Source of the DNA: Bradyrhizobium sp.
GTDB taxonomy: Bacteria; Pseudomonadota; Alphaproteobacteria; Rhizobiales; Xanthobacteraceae
DNA: 64,000 bases
NCBI RefSeq assembly: GCF_022844465.1
Contig: NZ_JALHLP010000001.1
Coordinates: forward strand, 744,001-808,000
Direction of reading: 5' to 3'
Position numbers and translations under genes: made by a program. Positions 52,983-61,415 of this stretch are shown here, piece after piece. Under the pieces are notes generated by a model. That model had not been told where the DNA came from and searched no databases. It worked only from the letters and a program-made list of their open reading frames with translations. Position 1 is the first letter of the stretch. Every line of letters starts with the position of its first letter.

Positions 52983-53135
52983 GCCACCTCTCCCCGTCCT
53001 GTACGGGGAGAGGTCGGATCGCGCTTGCGATCCGGGTGAGGGGCGAGGCAGTGACTTGATTACTGGCGCATTGCTCGCCGGATAGAGGCCCCTCACCCCA
53101 ACCCTCTCCCCGCAAGAGCGGGGCGAGGGAGAAGC
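52983..53135. repeat. GC-rich inverted repeat, family C copy 2
   Basis: Two blocks of the CTCTCCCCG / CGGGGAGAGG type (52988-53013 and 53100-53133) enclose a less symmetric centre, filling the gap between two same-strand genes. It is related to the element translated inside imuB at 18630-18736. Confidence 0.78.
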
Positions 53136-53141
53136 AAGAGC

Positions 53142-53921
53142 TTACGCCTTGCCGTTGGAATCCTTGCGGGTCTGGTTGACCTGCATCCGGGCATAGGTCT
53201 GCATCAACCCGCTCTCGTTCGACAGCGTCACCAGCTTGAAGCCCATGTTGATGGCGCGCGCGGCACCCTCGGCGCCCGAGCAGTGGATGCCCGGATAAAG
53301 GCCGCGCTTGCCGCATTCCTTGATGATCTTTTCGTAGATTTTCAGGATTTCCGGCTCGTCGCGGTCGAGCTTCGGCACCAGACCATAGGAGAAGCCGAGA
53401 TCCGAGGGACCGATATAGACCCCGTTGATGCCTTCCACGTCGAGGATCGATTCCATGTTTTCGACCGCCGTCTTGGTTTCCATCATCGGCAGCAGCACGA
53501 TCTCGTCGTTGGCGGTCTGCTGGTAGCCGCCGGCCGAGCCGTACATTCCGGAACGGATCGGGCCGTTCGAGCGCGTGCCCTTCGGCGGATATTTGGCGTA
53601 CTGCACCAGATCCAGCGCCTCCTGCCGGGTGTTGATCATCGGACAGATCACGCCGTAGGCGCCGCCGTCGAGCACCTTGCCGATGATGCCGGGCTCGTTC
53701 CAGGGCACGCGCACCATCGGCGTCACCGGATGGCCGTTCATGGCCTGGAAGCATTGCACCATCGAGAGATAGTCCTGCACGCCGTGCTGCATGTCGACGG
53801 TGACGCTGTCGAAGCCGCATTGCGCGATCACTTCGGCGGAAAAGCCCGACGGGATCGCGAGCCAGGCGTTCACCACGGCCTTGCCCGAAGCCCATACCTT
53901 CTTGACGTTGTTGGTTGTCAT
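53142..53921 (-). CDS. HpcH/HpaI family class II aldolase
   Basis: A 259-residue metal-dependent aldolase of the HpcH/HpaI/GarL group, which splits 2-keto-3-deoxy acids or 4-hydroxy-2-oxo acids to pyruvate plus an aldehyde. The conserved segments are TVDMQHGVQDY, PMVRVPWNEPGIIGKVLDGGAYGVICPM (shown in part), MMETKTAVENME with the metal-binding Glu, and VYIGPSDLGFSYG with the metal-binding Asp. It sits between a UxaA-type dehydratase and an Ldh-type dehydrogenase on the same strand. It could serve that sugar-acid route or the nearby homoprotocatechuate route (HpaI role). Confidence 0.87.
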   Translation of the reverse strand: MTTNNVKKVWASGKAVVNAWLAIPSGFSAEVIAQCGFDSVTVDMQHGVQDYLSMVQCFQAMNGHPVTPMVRVPWNEPGIIGKVLDGGAYGVICPMINTRQEALDLVQYAKYPPKGTRSNGPIRSGMYGSAGGYQQTANDEIVLLPMMETKTAVENMESILDVEGINGVYIGPSDLGFSYGLVPKLDRDEPEILKIYEKIIKECGKRGLYPGIHCSGAEGAARAINMGFKLVTLSNESGLMQTYARMQVNQTRKDSNGKA

Positions 53922-53973
53922 TGGTCGCTTTCCCTTTGTATTCGTTGCAATTGATTGAAATTCACAAACTTCG

Positions 53974-55059
53974 TCAGCGGGCGGCCCGCTGGATGCTGGC
54001 TTCGCTGACGCCGACCTCGCGGGCGGTGTTGACGATCGCGGCCCAGGTGTCGTCCGGCAGCGGCACCCCGTTCCGGGTGCGCTCGGCGCGCATCTTCCGT
54101 TCGGGGTCGCCCGGGATCAGTACGGGCTCGCCGCCGGCAACCGGCTTGGTCTCGCGAATGAAGTCGGCATAGCGCGAGATTTCGCCGTCGAAATAGTTGG
54201 ATGTATCGACCACCTTGGGATCGATGTAAAAGGCGAGCATGCCGTTGGCGAAGCGGCGGTTGCCCGCTGTGGCGCCGGTACCGGTCAGCGCGCCGCCAAG
54301 AAGTTCGCAAATGAACGCCAGTCCCGACCCCTTGTGATCGCCGAACGCGCGGATCGCACCTGAACCCTTGGTGTGGTCGCGCGGCCCATCCGGGGTGTAC
54401 GGTCCGTAGAGCACGGCCGGATCCTCGCTCAAGGTGCCGTCGGCATCGACGAGCGCGCCGGTCGGCAATTTCTTGCCGCCACGGCTTGCCACCAGCACCT
54501 TGCCTTCGGCCACAATCGAGGTGGCGAAATCGAGCACGATCGGATCCTGGCCCTGGCGCGGAATGCCGACGCAATAGGGTGCGGTCGACAGCCGTTTCTG
54601 GACGCCGCCATAGGGCGCCACCAGCAGCGAGCCGGCCGCATTGACGAAATGGATCGACACCAGTCCCTCGGCCGCGGCCATTTCAGCCCAGTCGCCAACG
54701 CGACCGATATGCCCGGCATTGCGCAGTGCGATGGCCGAAAGCCCCGCCTTCTTGCACTTGTCGATGCCGATCTTCACGGCCTGCGGCGTCACGGTCTGGC
54801 CATAGCCGAACTTGCCGTCCACCACCGCCAGCGATGGCGTGTCGACGACGAGTTCGACGGTCTGGTCGGGGACCACCGAACCCATCTTCTTCCAGCGGAC
54901 ATAGACCGGCACCCGGATCACGCCGTGGCTGTCATGGCCGGTGAGGTTGGCGGTCGTGAGGTAGGTCGCGATGCGCCGGGCTTCGGCGGCTGAGGATTCC
55001 GAGTGGGAAAATACCTCGGCGACGAAATCAATCAGATTGTTGACCTGTATGGTGACCAT
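53974..55059 (-). CDS. Ldh family (malate/L-lactate-type) NAD(P) dehydrogenase
   Basis: A 361-residue member of the malate/L-sulfolactate/ureidoglycolate-type dehydrogenase family, unrelated to classical Rossmann lactate dehydrogenases. It has DSHGVIRVPVYV near the N-terminus with the conserved His, ALRNAGHIGRVGDWAEMAA with the catalytic His, PIVLDFATSIVAEGKV, and GDHKGSGLAFICELLGGALTG for cofactor binding. It would interconvert a 2-hydroxy and a 2-keto acid. It is first in a leftward group with the aldolase and dehydratase. Confidence 0.88.
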   Translation of the reverse strand: MVTIQVNNLIDFVAEVFSHSESSAAEARRIATYLTTANLTGHDSHGVIRVPVYVRWKKMGSVVPDQTVELVVDTPSLAVVDGKFGYGQTVTPQAVKIGIDKCKKAGLSAIALRNAGHIGRVGDWAEMAAAEGLVSIHFVNAAGSLLVAPYGGVQKRLSTAPYCVGIPRQGQDPIVLDFATSIVAEGKVLVASRGGKKLPTGALVDADGTLSEDPAVLYGPYTPDGPRDHTKGSGAIRAFGDHKGSGLAFICELLGGALTGTGATAGNRRFANGMLAFYIDPKVVDTSNYFDGEISRYADFIRETKPVAGGEPVLIPGDPERKMRAERTRNGVPLPDDTWAAIVNTAREVGVSEASIQRAAR

Positions 55060-55279
55060 GTCCGGATTTCAGCCCTGTCCTTGGTTCGGGAAGGCGGCGC
55101 GCTCGGCGGCGACCCCAGAACTTTCGTATCACTCCCGCACCGGTTTTCATGACCGGCTTGCCCGGCACTTGAGCGAAAAATCGCGCGCGTGTCTACCGCC
55201 ACAGGCGCATGCGCCGGATGATTGCGATGATCGGCCAGGCCGCTATGCATCGGGCCGCTAGCATCATGCAAATTTGCGC

Positions 55280-55816
55280 TTACTCGCCGGGCTCGGCGGC
55301 AGCCTCATCAGCGATTTCCATCGCCGCAAGGCGCCGTTCCAACTCGCCCAGCATCTGCTGCAATTCGGCGAGCTTGCGGGCGCCGTAGCGGCTGGTGATT
55401 TCGGCATAGATCGCCTCCGAGGACGGCGCGACGGCTTCGATCAGCTTCAGGCCCCTAGGCGAGATCGACACCACGGCGCGGCGCAGGTCAGCCTTGGCGG
55501 GGCGGCGCTCGATCAGATTGCGGGCTTCGAGGTCACGAAGGATCCGAGACAGGCTCGGCCCGAGCAGGAAGGCGACGCGCGCCAGTTCGGTGACCTCGAT
55601 GCTATCCACCGCGGTCAAAGCGCGCAGGATCCGCCATTGCTGCTCGGTCAGCCCGTGGTTGCGCAGGGACGGGCGGAACTGCCGCATCACGGCTTCGCGC
55701 GCCCGCAACAGCGACATCGGCAGCGAGCGCGAGAATTCGCGGATCGGCAGCCCCCGGGTCTCGGTCCCCGCGCCCGCGCTTTGGCGCGGTCCATCCGGTG
55801 ATTTCTGGCCTGCCAT
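55280..55816 (-). CDS. hpaR: MarR-type regulator HpaR of homoprotocatechuate degradation
   Basis: A 178-residue winged-helix MarR protein: LTEQQWRILRAL opens the DNA-binding domain, EVTELARVAFLLGPSLSRILRDLEARNLIERR is the recognition region (shown in parts), and the wing is DLRRAVVSISPRG. HpaR represses hpa/hpc genes and is relieved by the aromatic acid. It is divergent from the isomerase gene of that pathway. A perfect palindrome in between is a candidate operator. ATG 55816 follows GGACGGAAC; the longer frame to 55879 reaches toward that palindrome. Confidence 0.88.
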   Translation of the reverse strand: MAGQKSPDGPRQSAGAGTETRGLPIREFSRSLPMSLLRAREAVMRQFRPSLRNHGLTEQQWRILRALTAVDSIEVTELARVAFLLGPSLSRILRDLEARNLIERRPAKADLRRAVVSISPRGLKLIEAVAPSSEAIYAEITSRYGARKLAELQQMLGELERRLAAMEIADEAAAEPGE

Positions 55817-55901
55817 GTTCCGTCCATCTTCGGCTATCGTCGATCGCAGCGCGCATGGGTTCGCACCGCAGCGCGCCATACCGGGCTTTACCCGTTATCA
55901 C

Positions 55902-55913
55902 TTAACATGTTAA
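55902..55913. promoter_or_regulatory. candidate HpaR operator
   Basis: TTAACATGTTAA is a perfect 12-base palindrome located 85 bases from hpaR and 51 bases from the divergent isomerase gene, the expected position for a MarR-type dimer controlling both. The site is AT-rich against a GC-rich background. Assignment to HpaR is inference from position and symmetry. Confidence 0.6.
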
Positions 55914-55964
55914 TCAGATTTCGTCACCCGCTTTTGCCAAGCGCCGGGCCGGAGCCCTCGCACC

Positions 55965-56363
55965 ATGCCGCATTTCACGATTGAGTATTCCGCCAACCTC
56001 GACGGGCGCCTCGACATCGGCGCGGTCGTGGAACTGGTCCGCAAGGCCGCGGTCGAAACCGGCATCTTCCCGCTCGGGGGCATTCGCGTCCGCGCGATCA
56101 GGTGCGAGCACTATGCGATCGCCGACGGCGGCGGGAATTTCTGCTTTCTCGACATGGTTCTGCGGCTCGGCGAAGGTCGCGACCTCGCGACCCGAAAGAC
56201 CGCCGGCGAACATATTTTCGAAGCCTTGTCGGCCTATCTGGATCCGGTGTTTGCGGACAGCCCGTTCGCGCTGTCGTTCGACATCCAGATCAACGACAAG
56301 GAGACGAGCTGGAAACGCAACAATATCCATGAAGCGCTAAAGGTGGAGAGATTGAGAATCTAG
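55965..56363 (+). CDS. hpcD: 5-carboxymethyl-2-hydroxymuconate isomerase
   Basis: A 132-residue member of the small CHMI family (HpcD/HpaF), whose catalytic Pro follows the initiator Met (MPHFTIEYSANL). It isomerises 5-carboxymethyl-2-hydroxymuconate after ring cleavage of homoprotocatechuate. Typical length is 125-130, so it is complete. GGNFCFLDMVLRLGEGR and KRNNIHEAL are family segments. It leads the rightward hpa gene group and is followed, after a repeat element, by the ring-cleavage dioxygenase. Confidence 0.88.
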   Translation: MPHFTIEYSANLDGRLDIGAVVELVRKAAVETGIFPLGGIRVRAIRCEHYAIADGGGNFCFLDMVLRLGEGRDLATRKTAGEHIFEALSAYLDPVFADSPFALSFDIQINDKETSWKRNNIHEALKVERLRI

Positions 56364-56370
56364 CGCTCAC

Positions 56371-56446
56371 CGTCGTTCCGGGGCGCGTAGCGAACCCGGA
56401 ACCTCGAGATTCCGGGTTAGATGCTTCGCATCGCCCCGGAAGGACA
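56371..56446. repeat. palindromic repeat, family B copy 2
   Basis: CGTCGTTCCGGGGCGC at one end pairs with CCCCGGAAGGAC at the other, with an internal AACCCGGAACCTCGAG / ATTCCGGGTT palindrome. It lies between hpcD and hpaD and does not enter either gene, though it ends only 19 bases before the hpaD start. Confidence 0.85.
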
Positions 56447-56465
56447 CAGAATCCAAGGAAGCAAC

Positions 56466-57449
56466 ATGCCTGTTCCGACGCACACTTTCGATCCGCCGTT
56501 CAACATCATCCGCTGCAGCCACGCCGTGCTCGACGTGACCGACCTTGATGCCAGCCGCGCGTTCTACGAGACCACGATAGGCCTGCATGTCGAGGACGCC
56601 GACGACAACGAGGTTTACCTGCGCGGCTCGGAGGAGCATCAGCACCACTCGCTGGTGCTGCGGAAAGCGGCCAAAGCGGCCTGCAGCCGGCTCGGATTCA
56701 AGGTCGGCAATGAAGCCGACCTCGACAAGGCCGCCAGCTTCTTTTCCGAGAACGGGATCGTCTACGCCTTCGCCGATCAACCGTTCCAGGGCCGCACCCT
56801 GCAATTCACCGATCCGGCCGGATTTCAGCTCGAACTCTACGCCGCGATGGACAAGCGCCCGCATCTGCTACGGCGCTACGATCTCTACAAGGGATGCCAT
56901 CCGCAGCGGCTCGACCATTTCAACGTGTTCGCGCCGGAAGTCCAGGACACCGTTGATTTCTACGCGCGGCTCGGTTTCCGCCTGACCGAATATGGCGAGG
57001 AAGACGGCCCGAACGGGCGCATCGCGGCGGCCTGGATGCAGCGCAAGGGCAATGTCCATGACTTCGCCTTCACCAACGGCCGCGGTCCCCGCCTGCACCA
57101 TCTCGCCTATTGGGTGCCGACCGCGATGAACATCCTGCATCTGTGCGACGTGATGGCCACTAGCGGCTTTCTCAAGAACATCGAGCGCGGCCCCGGCCGC
57201 CACGGCATCTCGAACGCGTTCTTTCTCTATGTCCGCGATCCCGACGGCCACCGCCTCGAACTGTACACCAGCGACTATTTCACCGGCGACCATGACCACG
57301 AGCCGCTGCGCTGGTCGCTGAAGGACCCGCGCCGCCAAACACTTTGGGGCGCGCCGGCGCCGCGCTCCTGGTTCGAGCAAGGCTCATCCTTCGCGGGGCA
57401 GACGGTACGCGAACCGGCCTTTGTCGCCGACGTCACGATCGCGGACTGA
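56466..57449 (+). CDS. hpaD: 3,4-dihydroxyphenylacetate 2,3-dioxygenase
   Basis: A 327-residue extradiol dioxygenase of the vicinal-oxygen-chelate type. The N-terminal half (IRCSHAVLDVTDLDASRAFYE) is the non-catalytic domain. The C-terminal half supplies the metal ligands: His in RLDHFNVF, His in LHHLAYW and Glu in HRLELYTSDYF. It opens the ring of homoprotocatechuate at the 2,3 position. The ATG follows AAGGAAGC; the FAH-family gene starts 12 bases after its stop, so the two are co-transcribed. The expected CHMS dehydrogenase (hpaE) is not in the window. Confidence 0.93.
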   Translation: MPVPTHTFDPPFNIIRCSHAVLDVTDLDASRAFYETTIGLHVEDADDNEVYLRGSEEHQHHSLVLRKAAKAACSRLGFKVGNEADLDKAASFFSENGIVYAFADQPFQGRTLQFTDPAGFQLELYAAMDKRPHLLRRYDLYKGCHPQRLDHFNVFAPEVQDTVDFYARLGFRLTEYGEEDGPNGRIAAAWMQRKGNVHDFAFTNGRGPRLHHLAYWVPTAMNILHLCDVMATSGFLKNIERGPGRHGISNAFFLYVRDPDGHRLELYTSDYFTGDHDHEPLRWSLKDPRRQTLWGAPAPRSWFEQGSSFAGQTVREPAFVADVTIAD

Positions 57450-57460
57450 AGGGAACGTCG

Positions 57461-58330
57461 ATGGCCTTTCCCCGCCTCGCCACGTTCGCCATCAATGGCG
57501 CGGAGAGATACGGCGCCGTGACCGATGCCGGCATTGTCGATCTCTCGGCACGCTTTGCAGGAGATTTTCCGACGCTGCGGGAAGCCGTCGCCGCCGGCGC
57601 GCTGCAGAAGCTCGCCGACGATGCGGCGCGGCGATCGCCCGACCATGCGCTTGATGCGGTCATTTGACGGCCGCCAATTCCCGCGCCCGAAAAGATCATC
57701 TGCATCGGCGTGAACTATCCGGACCGCAACGCCGAATACAAGGACGGCCAGGACGCGCCGAAATATCCCAGCATGTTCATGCGCACGCCGCGCTCCTTTG
57801 TCGGCCACAACGCGCCGCTGGTCCGCCCGCGCGCCTCCGCGCAGCTCGACTACGAGGGCGAACTGACGCTGGTCATCGGCAAGGCCGGGCGGCACATCAG
57901 GCAGAGCGACGCGCTGGACCACATCGCGGCGATTACGCTCTGCAACGAAGGCACCATCCGCGATTGGACGCGCCACGCCAAGTTCAACGTCACGCAGGGC
58001 AAGAATTTCGATTCGACCGGCAGCCTCGGCCCGTGGCTCGTGCCCTTTACCGATGAAAGCCAGATCGCTGACATCCGCCTGACCACCCGGGTCAACGGCG
58101 AAACGCGGCAGGACGACCGCACCGGACGCCTGATCTTCGGCTTCCGCTATCTGATCAATTATCTCTCGACCTTCACCACGCTGGTCGCCGGCGACGTCAT
58201 CGTGACGGGAACGCCGACGGGGGCCGGCGCGCGGTTCGACCCGCCGCGTTTTCTCCAGCCCGGCGACATGATCGAGGTTGAAGCCGATGGCGTCGGCGTG
58301 CTGAACAATGGCGTGATCGACGAAACCTGA
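57461..58330 (+). pseudogene. FAH-family hydrolase/decarboxylase interrupted by an in-frame TGA
   Basis: Read as one 290-codon frame, this is a fumarylacetoacetate hydrolase-family protein of normal size with an N-terminal lid domain (AFPRLATFAINGAERYG) and a catalytic core (KIICIGVNYPDRNAEYKDG, LDYEGELTLVIGKAG with metal-binding Glu residues, GTPTGAGA near the end). One TGA at 57665-57667 (codon 69) splits it; codons on both sides stay in phase and coding in character (RPPIPAPEKIICIG continues directly). Possible outcomes are loss of function, a shorter product from GTG 57710, or a sequencing error. Position suggests HpaG-like function in homoprotocatechuate breakdown. Confidence 0.85.
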
Positions 58331-58355
58331 CACCCATGAGCGAGTGGACCGAACG

Positions 58356-60011
58356 ATGACCTCAACTTCCGGCGGCGAAGCGATCGTCAACGGCCTTGTC
58401 GTCCATGGTGTCGATACCGTGTTCGGCCTGCCCGGCGCGCAGGTTTACGGCCTGTTCGATGCCTTCCACCAGGCGCAATTGAAGGTGATCGGCGCACGCC
58501 ACGAGCAGGCCTGCGGCTACATGGCCTTCGGCTATGCGCGGTCGTCGGGCCGGCCCGGCGTGTTCAGCGTGGTGCCCGGACCGGGCGTGCTCAACGCCGG
58601 CGCGGCGCTGCTCACCGCGTTCGGATGCAACGAGCCGGTGCTGTGCCTCACCGGCCAGGTGCCGACGTCGTTCCTCGGCAAGGGCCGCGGCCATCTGCAC
58701 GAGATGCCGGACCAGCTCGCGACCTTGCGCACCTTCGTCAAATGGGCCGAACGCATCGAATATCCCGACGCGGCGCCGGCAATGGTGTCGCGGGCGTTTC
58801 AGGAGATGCTGTCCGGCCGTCGCGGCCCGGCCTCGCTGGAAATGCCGTGGGACGTCTTTACCCAGCGCGTGCAGGTCGGCGCTTGCCGAGTGCTGGACGC
58901 CTTTCCCGCCCCCCTGCCCGACCCGGACCGCATCAGGTCGGCGGCTGCGCTGATCAAGGACAGCAAGCGGCCGATGATCTTCGTCGGCAGCGGCGCGATC
59001 CATGCGCGCGAGGAAATCCTCGAGCTGGCCGAAATGATCGACGCGCCTGTGGTGGCGTTTCGTAGCGGGCGCGGCATCGCCTCCAACGCGCACGAGCTTG
59101 GACTGACCATGGCGGCCGCCTACCGGCTGTGGCCGAACACCGATCTGATGATCGGCATCGGCACTCGCATGGAATTGCCGGCATCCGGATTCCGCTGGCC
59201 GTACCAGCCGCCGGGCCTGAAATCGGTTCGCATCGATATCGATCCGATCGAAATGCGCCGGCTCACGTCCGACGCCGCCATTGTCGCCGACGCCAAAGCC
59301 GGCGCCGCCGAGCTGGCGGCGGCGGTGAGAAAGGCCGGCTACCGCAAGACCAGCGGCCGGCGCGCGGAGATTCGCGAGGCCACGGCGGCAGCACGGCAGG
59401 AGATCCAGAAGATCCAGCCGCAGATGGCGTATCTGAAGATCCTGCGCGAGGTGCTGCCCGCCAACGCCATCGTCACCGACGAGCTTTCGCAAGTCGGCTT
59501 CGCCTCCTGGTACGGCTTTCCCGTTTACGAGCCGCGCACCTTCATCACATCGGGCTATCAGGGCACGCTCGGCTCGGGTTTCCCGACCGCGCTGGGCGCC
59601 AAGATCGCCAATCCGGATCAGCCGGTGGTTGCGATCACCGGCGACGGCGGCTTCATGTTCGCGGTGCAGGAACTGTCCACCGCCGTGCAGTACGGCATCG
59701 GCGTGGTGACGCTGGTGTTCAACAACAACGCCTATGGCAATGTCCGTCGCGACCAGCGCGAGCGCTTCGACGGCCGCGTCGTGGCGTCAGACCTCGTAAA
59801 CCCGGATTTCGTCAAGCTTGCCGAATCCTTCGGCGTCAGCGCGGCGCGCGTCACCTCGCCGGACCACTTCCGCCCGGCGCTGGAAAAGGCGCTGGCCGAT
59901 GGCGGACCTTACGTGATTTCGGTGGAGGTGCCGACGGATTCGGAAGCCTCACCGTGGGCGTTCATCCACCCGGCGAAGCCGTTGTCATTCCGGGGCGCGT
60001 CGAAGACGTGA
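58356..60011 (+). CDS. thiamine pyrophosphate-dependent enzyme (acetolactate synthase-like)
   Basis: A 551-residue TPP enzyme. The N-terminal domain has HGVDTVFGLPGAQVYGLFDA and the activating Glu in RHEQACGYMAFGYAR. The central domain is RPMIFVGSGAIHAREE. The C-terminal TPP motif starts at ITGDGGFMFAVQEL and ends at NNNAYGNVRRDQ. It carboligates or decarboxylates a 2-keto acid; which is unclear, though linkage to hpa genes suggests handling a keto acid from aromatic or sugar-acid breakdown. Its last roughly 10 residues (SFRGASKT) and stop codon come from a repeat element starting at 59981. The ATG at 58356 is preferred over the GTG at 58344. Confidence 0.87.
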   Translation: MTSTSGGEAIVNGLVVHGVDTVFGLPGAQVYGLFDAFHQAQLKVIGARHEQACGYMAFGYARSSGRPGVFSVVPGPGVLNAGAALLTAFGCNEPVLCLTGQVPTSFLGKGRGHLHEMPDQLATLRTFVKWAERIEYPDAAPAMVSRAFQEMLSGRRGPASLEMPWDVFTQRVQVGACRVLDAFPAPLPDPDRIRSAAALIKDSKRPMIFVGSGAIHAREEILELAEMIDAPVVAFRSGRGIASNAHELGLTMAAAYRLWPNTDLMIGIGTRMELPASGFRWPYQPPGLKSVRIDIDPIEMRRLTSDAAIVADAKAGAAELAAAVRKAGYRKTSGRRAEIREATAAARQEIQKIQPQMAYLKILREVLPANAIVTDELSQVGFASWYGFPVYEPRTFITSGYQGTLGSGFPTALGAKIANPDQPVVAITGDGGFMFAVQELSTAVQYGIGVVTLVFNNNAYGNVRRDQRERFDGRVVASDLVNPDFVKLAESFGVSAARVTSPDHFRPALEKALADGGPYVISVEVPTDSEASPWAFIHPAKPLSFRGASKT

Positions 60012-60089
60012 ACCTCAGATGCGCGATTGCGCATCGGGGAACCTCGAGATTCCGGGTCTGGTGCTAGCGCACCATCCCGGAATGACAAC
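59981..60089. repeat. palindromic repeat, family B copy 3, overlapping a gene end
   Basis: A 109-bp element with perfect 14-base ends (GTTGTCATTCCGGG / CCCGGAATGACAAC). Its left end is inside the TPP-enzyme gene, supplying the last codons and the TGA stop; its right end stops 8 bases before the convergent MFS gene end. Confidence 0.88.
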
Positions 60090-60097
60090 GGAGAGAG

Positions 60098-61336
60098 TTA
60101 AACCCTTCTCTCCACCACACTCCGCTGCACCCGCGACGCCGCGAGCACCAGCAGCCCGGCGCCGGCAACCGACCAGCACGCCACCGGCGCCCAGTGCAGC
60201 AGCGGCGCGTATTCCGGAAGCTTCTGCAGGCCGCCGGCGACTGCGGCCATCCGCGCAAAGGTCGCGAGCGCCAGCGCCGAGAATACCAGCCCCACCACCT
60301 TGCCTTCGGCGCCGGTCTCCCCGATCGCCAGCGCCGCCGAGACTGCGGCCATCAGCATGCAGCCCCATGCCGCGCCGGCGACGAACTGCGCCGCGATCAG
60401 CATGTTGAGGTTGCCGGCGTATTCCGCACCGAGGACGGCCAGCGCACCCAGCAGGCCGGCGGCGCCCATCACGATCAATCCGCCGCGATGCTTGACAACG
60501 GCGCTGGCCGGAAACATCGCGATGTTGAACCCGATCCAGAACACCGGCATCAACCACTGCAGGTCATCGGGCTTTGCGAACCGCAGATAGAACGGCGTGC
60601 TGTTGATGGAGAAATGCAGCTGATAGCCGAGCGAGAGGATGACCATCGAGGCGATGAAGAACATCGGCACCTGACCGAGCGATTTTGCCCGCGTCAGCGG
60701 CGTCTTCGGCGCGATGGGCATCTGGGCCAGATTTCGCTCGACCTTCGACAACGCCAGCGCCGTGACCAGCAGCACCACGCCCGAAATGACGAACGGCAGC
60801 CGCGGATCGTGATTGCGCAACAATACGCCAAGATAAGGCGAGACCGCCCCCGCCAGACCGTATCCGAGCATCGCCAGCGCCGACAGCAACGGGATCGCCG
60901 ACCGCGCGCTGTACTTGCCCAGCAGCGTCAGCGGCGGCGCGCGCAACGCCGATGAGGTCACGACCCAGATCAGGATCAGCGCGATGAACCAGACTTGCGC
61001 GCCCGGTCCCGCGCCGGCGACGAACGGCAGCGCGATGAAGGCCGCGCAGGAAATCGCAGCCAGGACGCCGACGAACACGCCGAGCCGTCCCATCCACGGC
61101 GCGACCTTGTCGGCGGCGATCCCCATCGCGGTGTCGCTGATTGTGAAGATCGCCTGATCCAGCATCAGGATCAGGATCACGTACGAGGGCGCAATCCCGA
61201 CATCGGCGCATAGTTTCGGCAGATAGATGACGTACGTGGTCCAGCCCAGCGTGAACACGAGCTGCAGCACGGCGAGATAGACGCCCGTGCCGTTGGCGCT
61301 GATACTGGTCTCGGACGTTGCCTCTGATGCGGTCAT
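60098..61336 (-). CDS. MFS transporter
   Basis: A 412-residue major facilitator with 12 predicted helices. ISDTAMGIAADKVAPWMGRLG after helix 2 is the loop 2-3 motif A region, and KTPLTRAKSLGQVP is the central cytoplasmic loop between the two halves. The N-terminus (GVYLAVLQLVFTLGWTTYVIYLPKL) differs from well-known sugar-porter sequences. The substrate is not evident. It is convergent with the TPP-enzyme gene, so it is not in that operon. Confidence is high for fold, low for function. Confidence 0.88.
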   Translation of the reverse strand: MTASEATSETSISANGTGVYLAVLQLVFTLGWTTYVIYLPKLCADVGIAPSYVILILMLDQAIFTISDTAMGIAADKVAPWMGRLGVFVGVLAAISCAAFIALPFVAGAGPGAQVWFIALILIWVVTSSALRAPPLTLLGKYSARSAIPLLSALAMLGYGLAGAVSPYLGVLLRNHDPRLPFVISGVVLLVTALALSKVERNLAQMPIAPKTPLTRAKSLGQVPMFFIASMVILSLGYQLHFSINSTPFYLRFAKPDDLQWLMPVFWIGFNIAMFPASAVVKHRGGLIVMGAAGLLGALAVLGAEYAGNLNMLIAAQFVAGAAWGCMLMAAVSAALAIGETGAEGKVVGLVFSALALATFARMAAVAGGLQKLPEYAPLLHWAPVACWSVAGAGLLVLAASRVQRSVVERRV

Positions 61337-61415
61337 GTCGGCCCCCCGGCTGCGGAGAGCCTAGACCAGAGCCAATGTCGATGGAACCGTCTGCCCCAAC
61401 GCGCAATGCGGAGGA

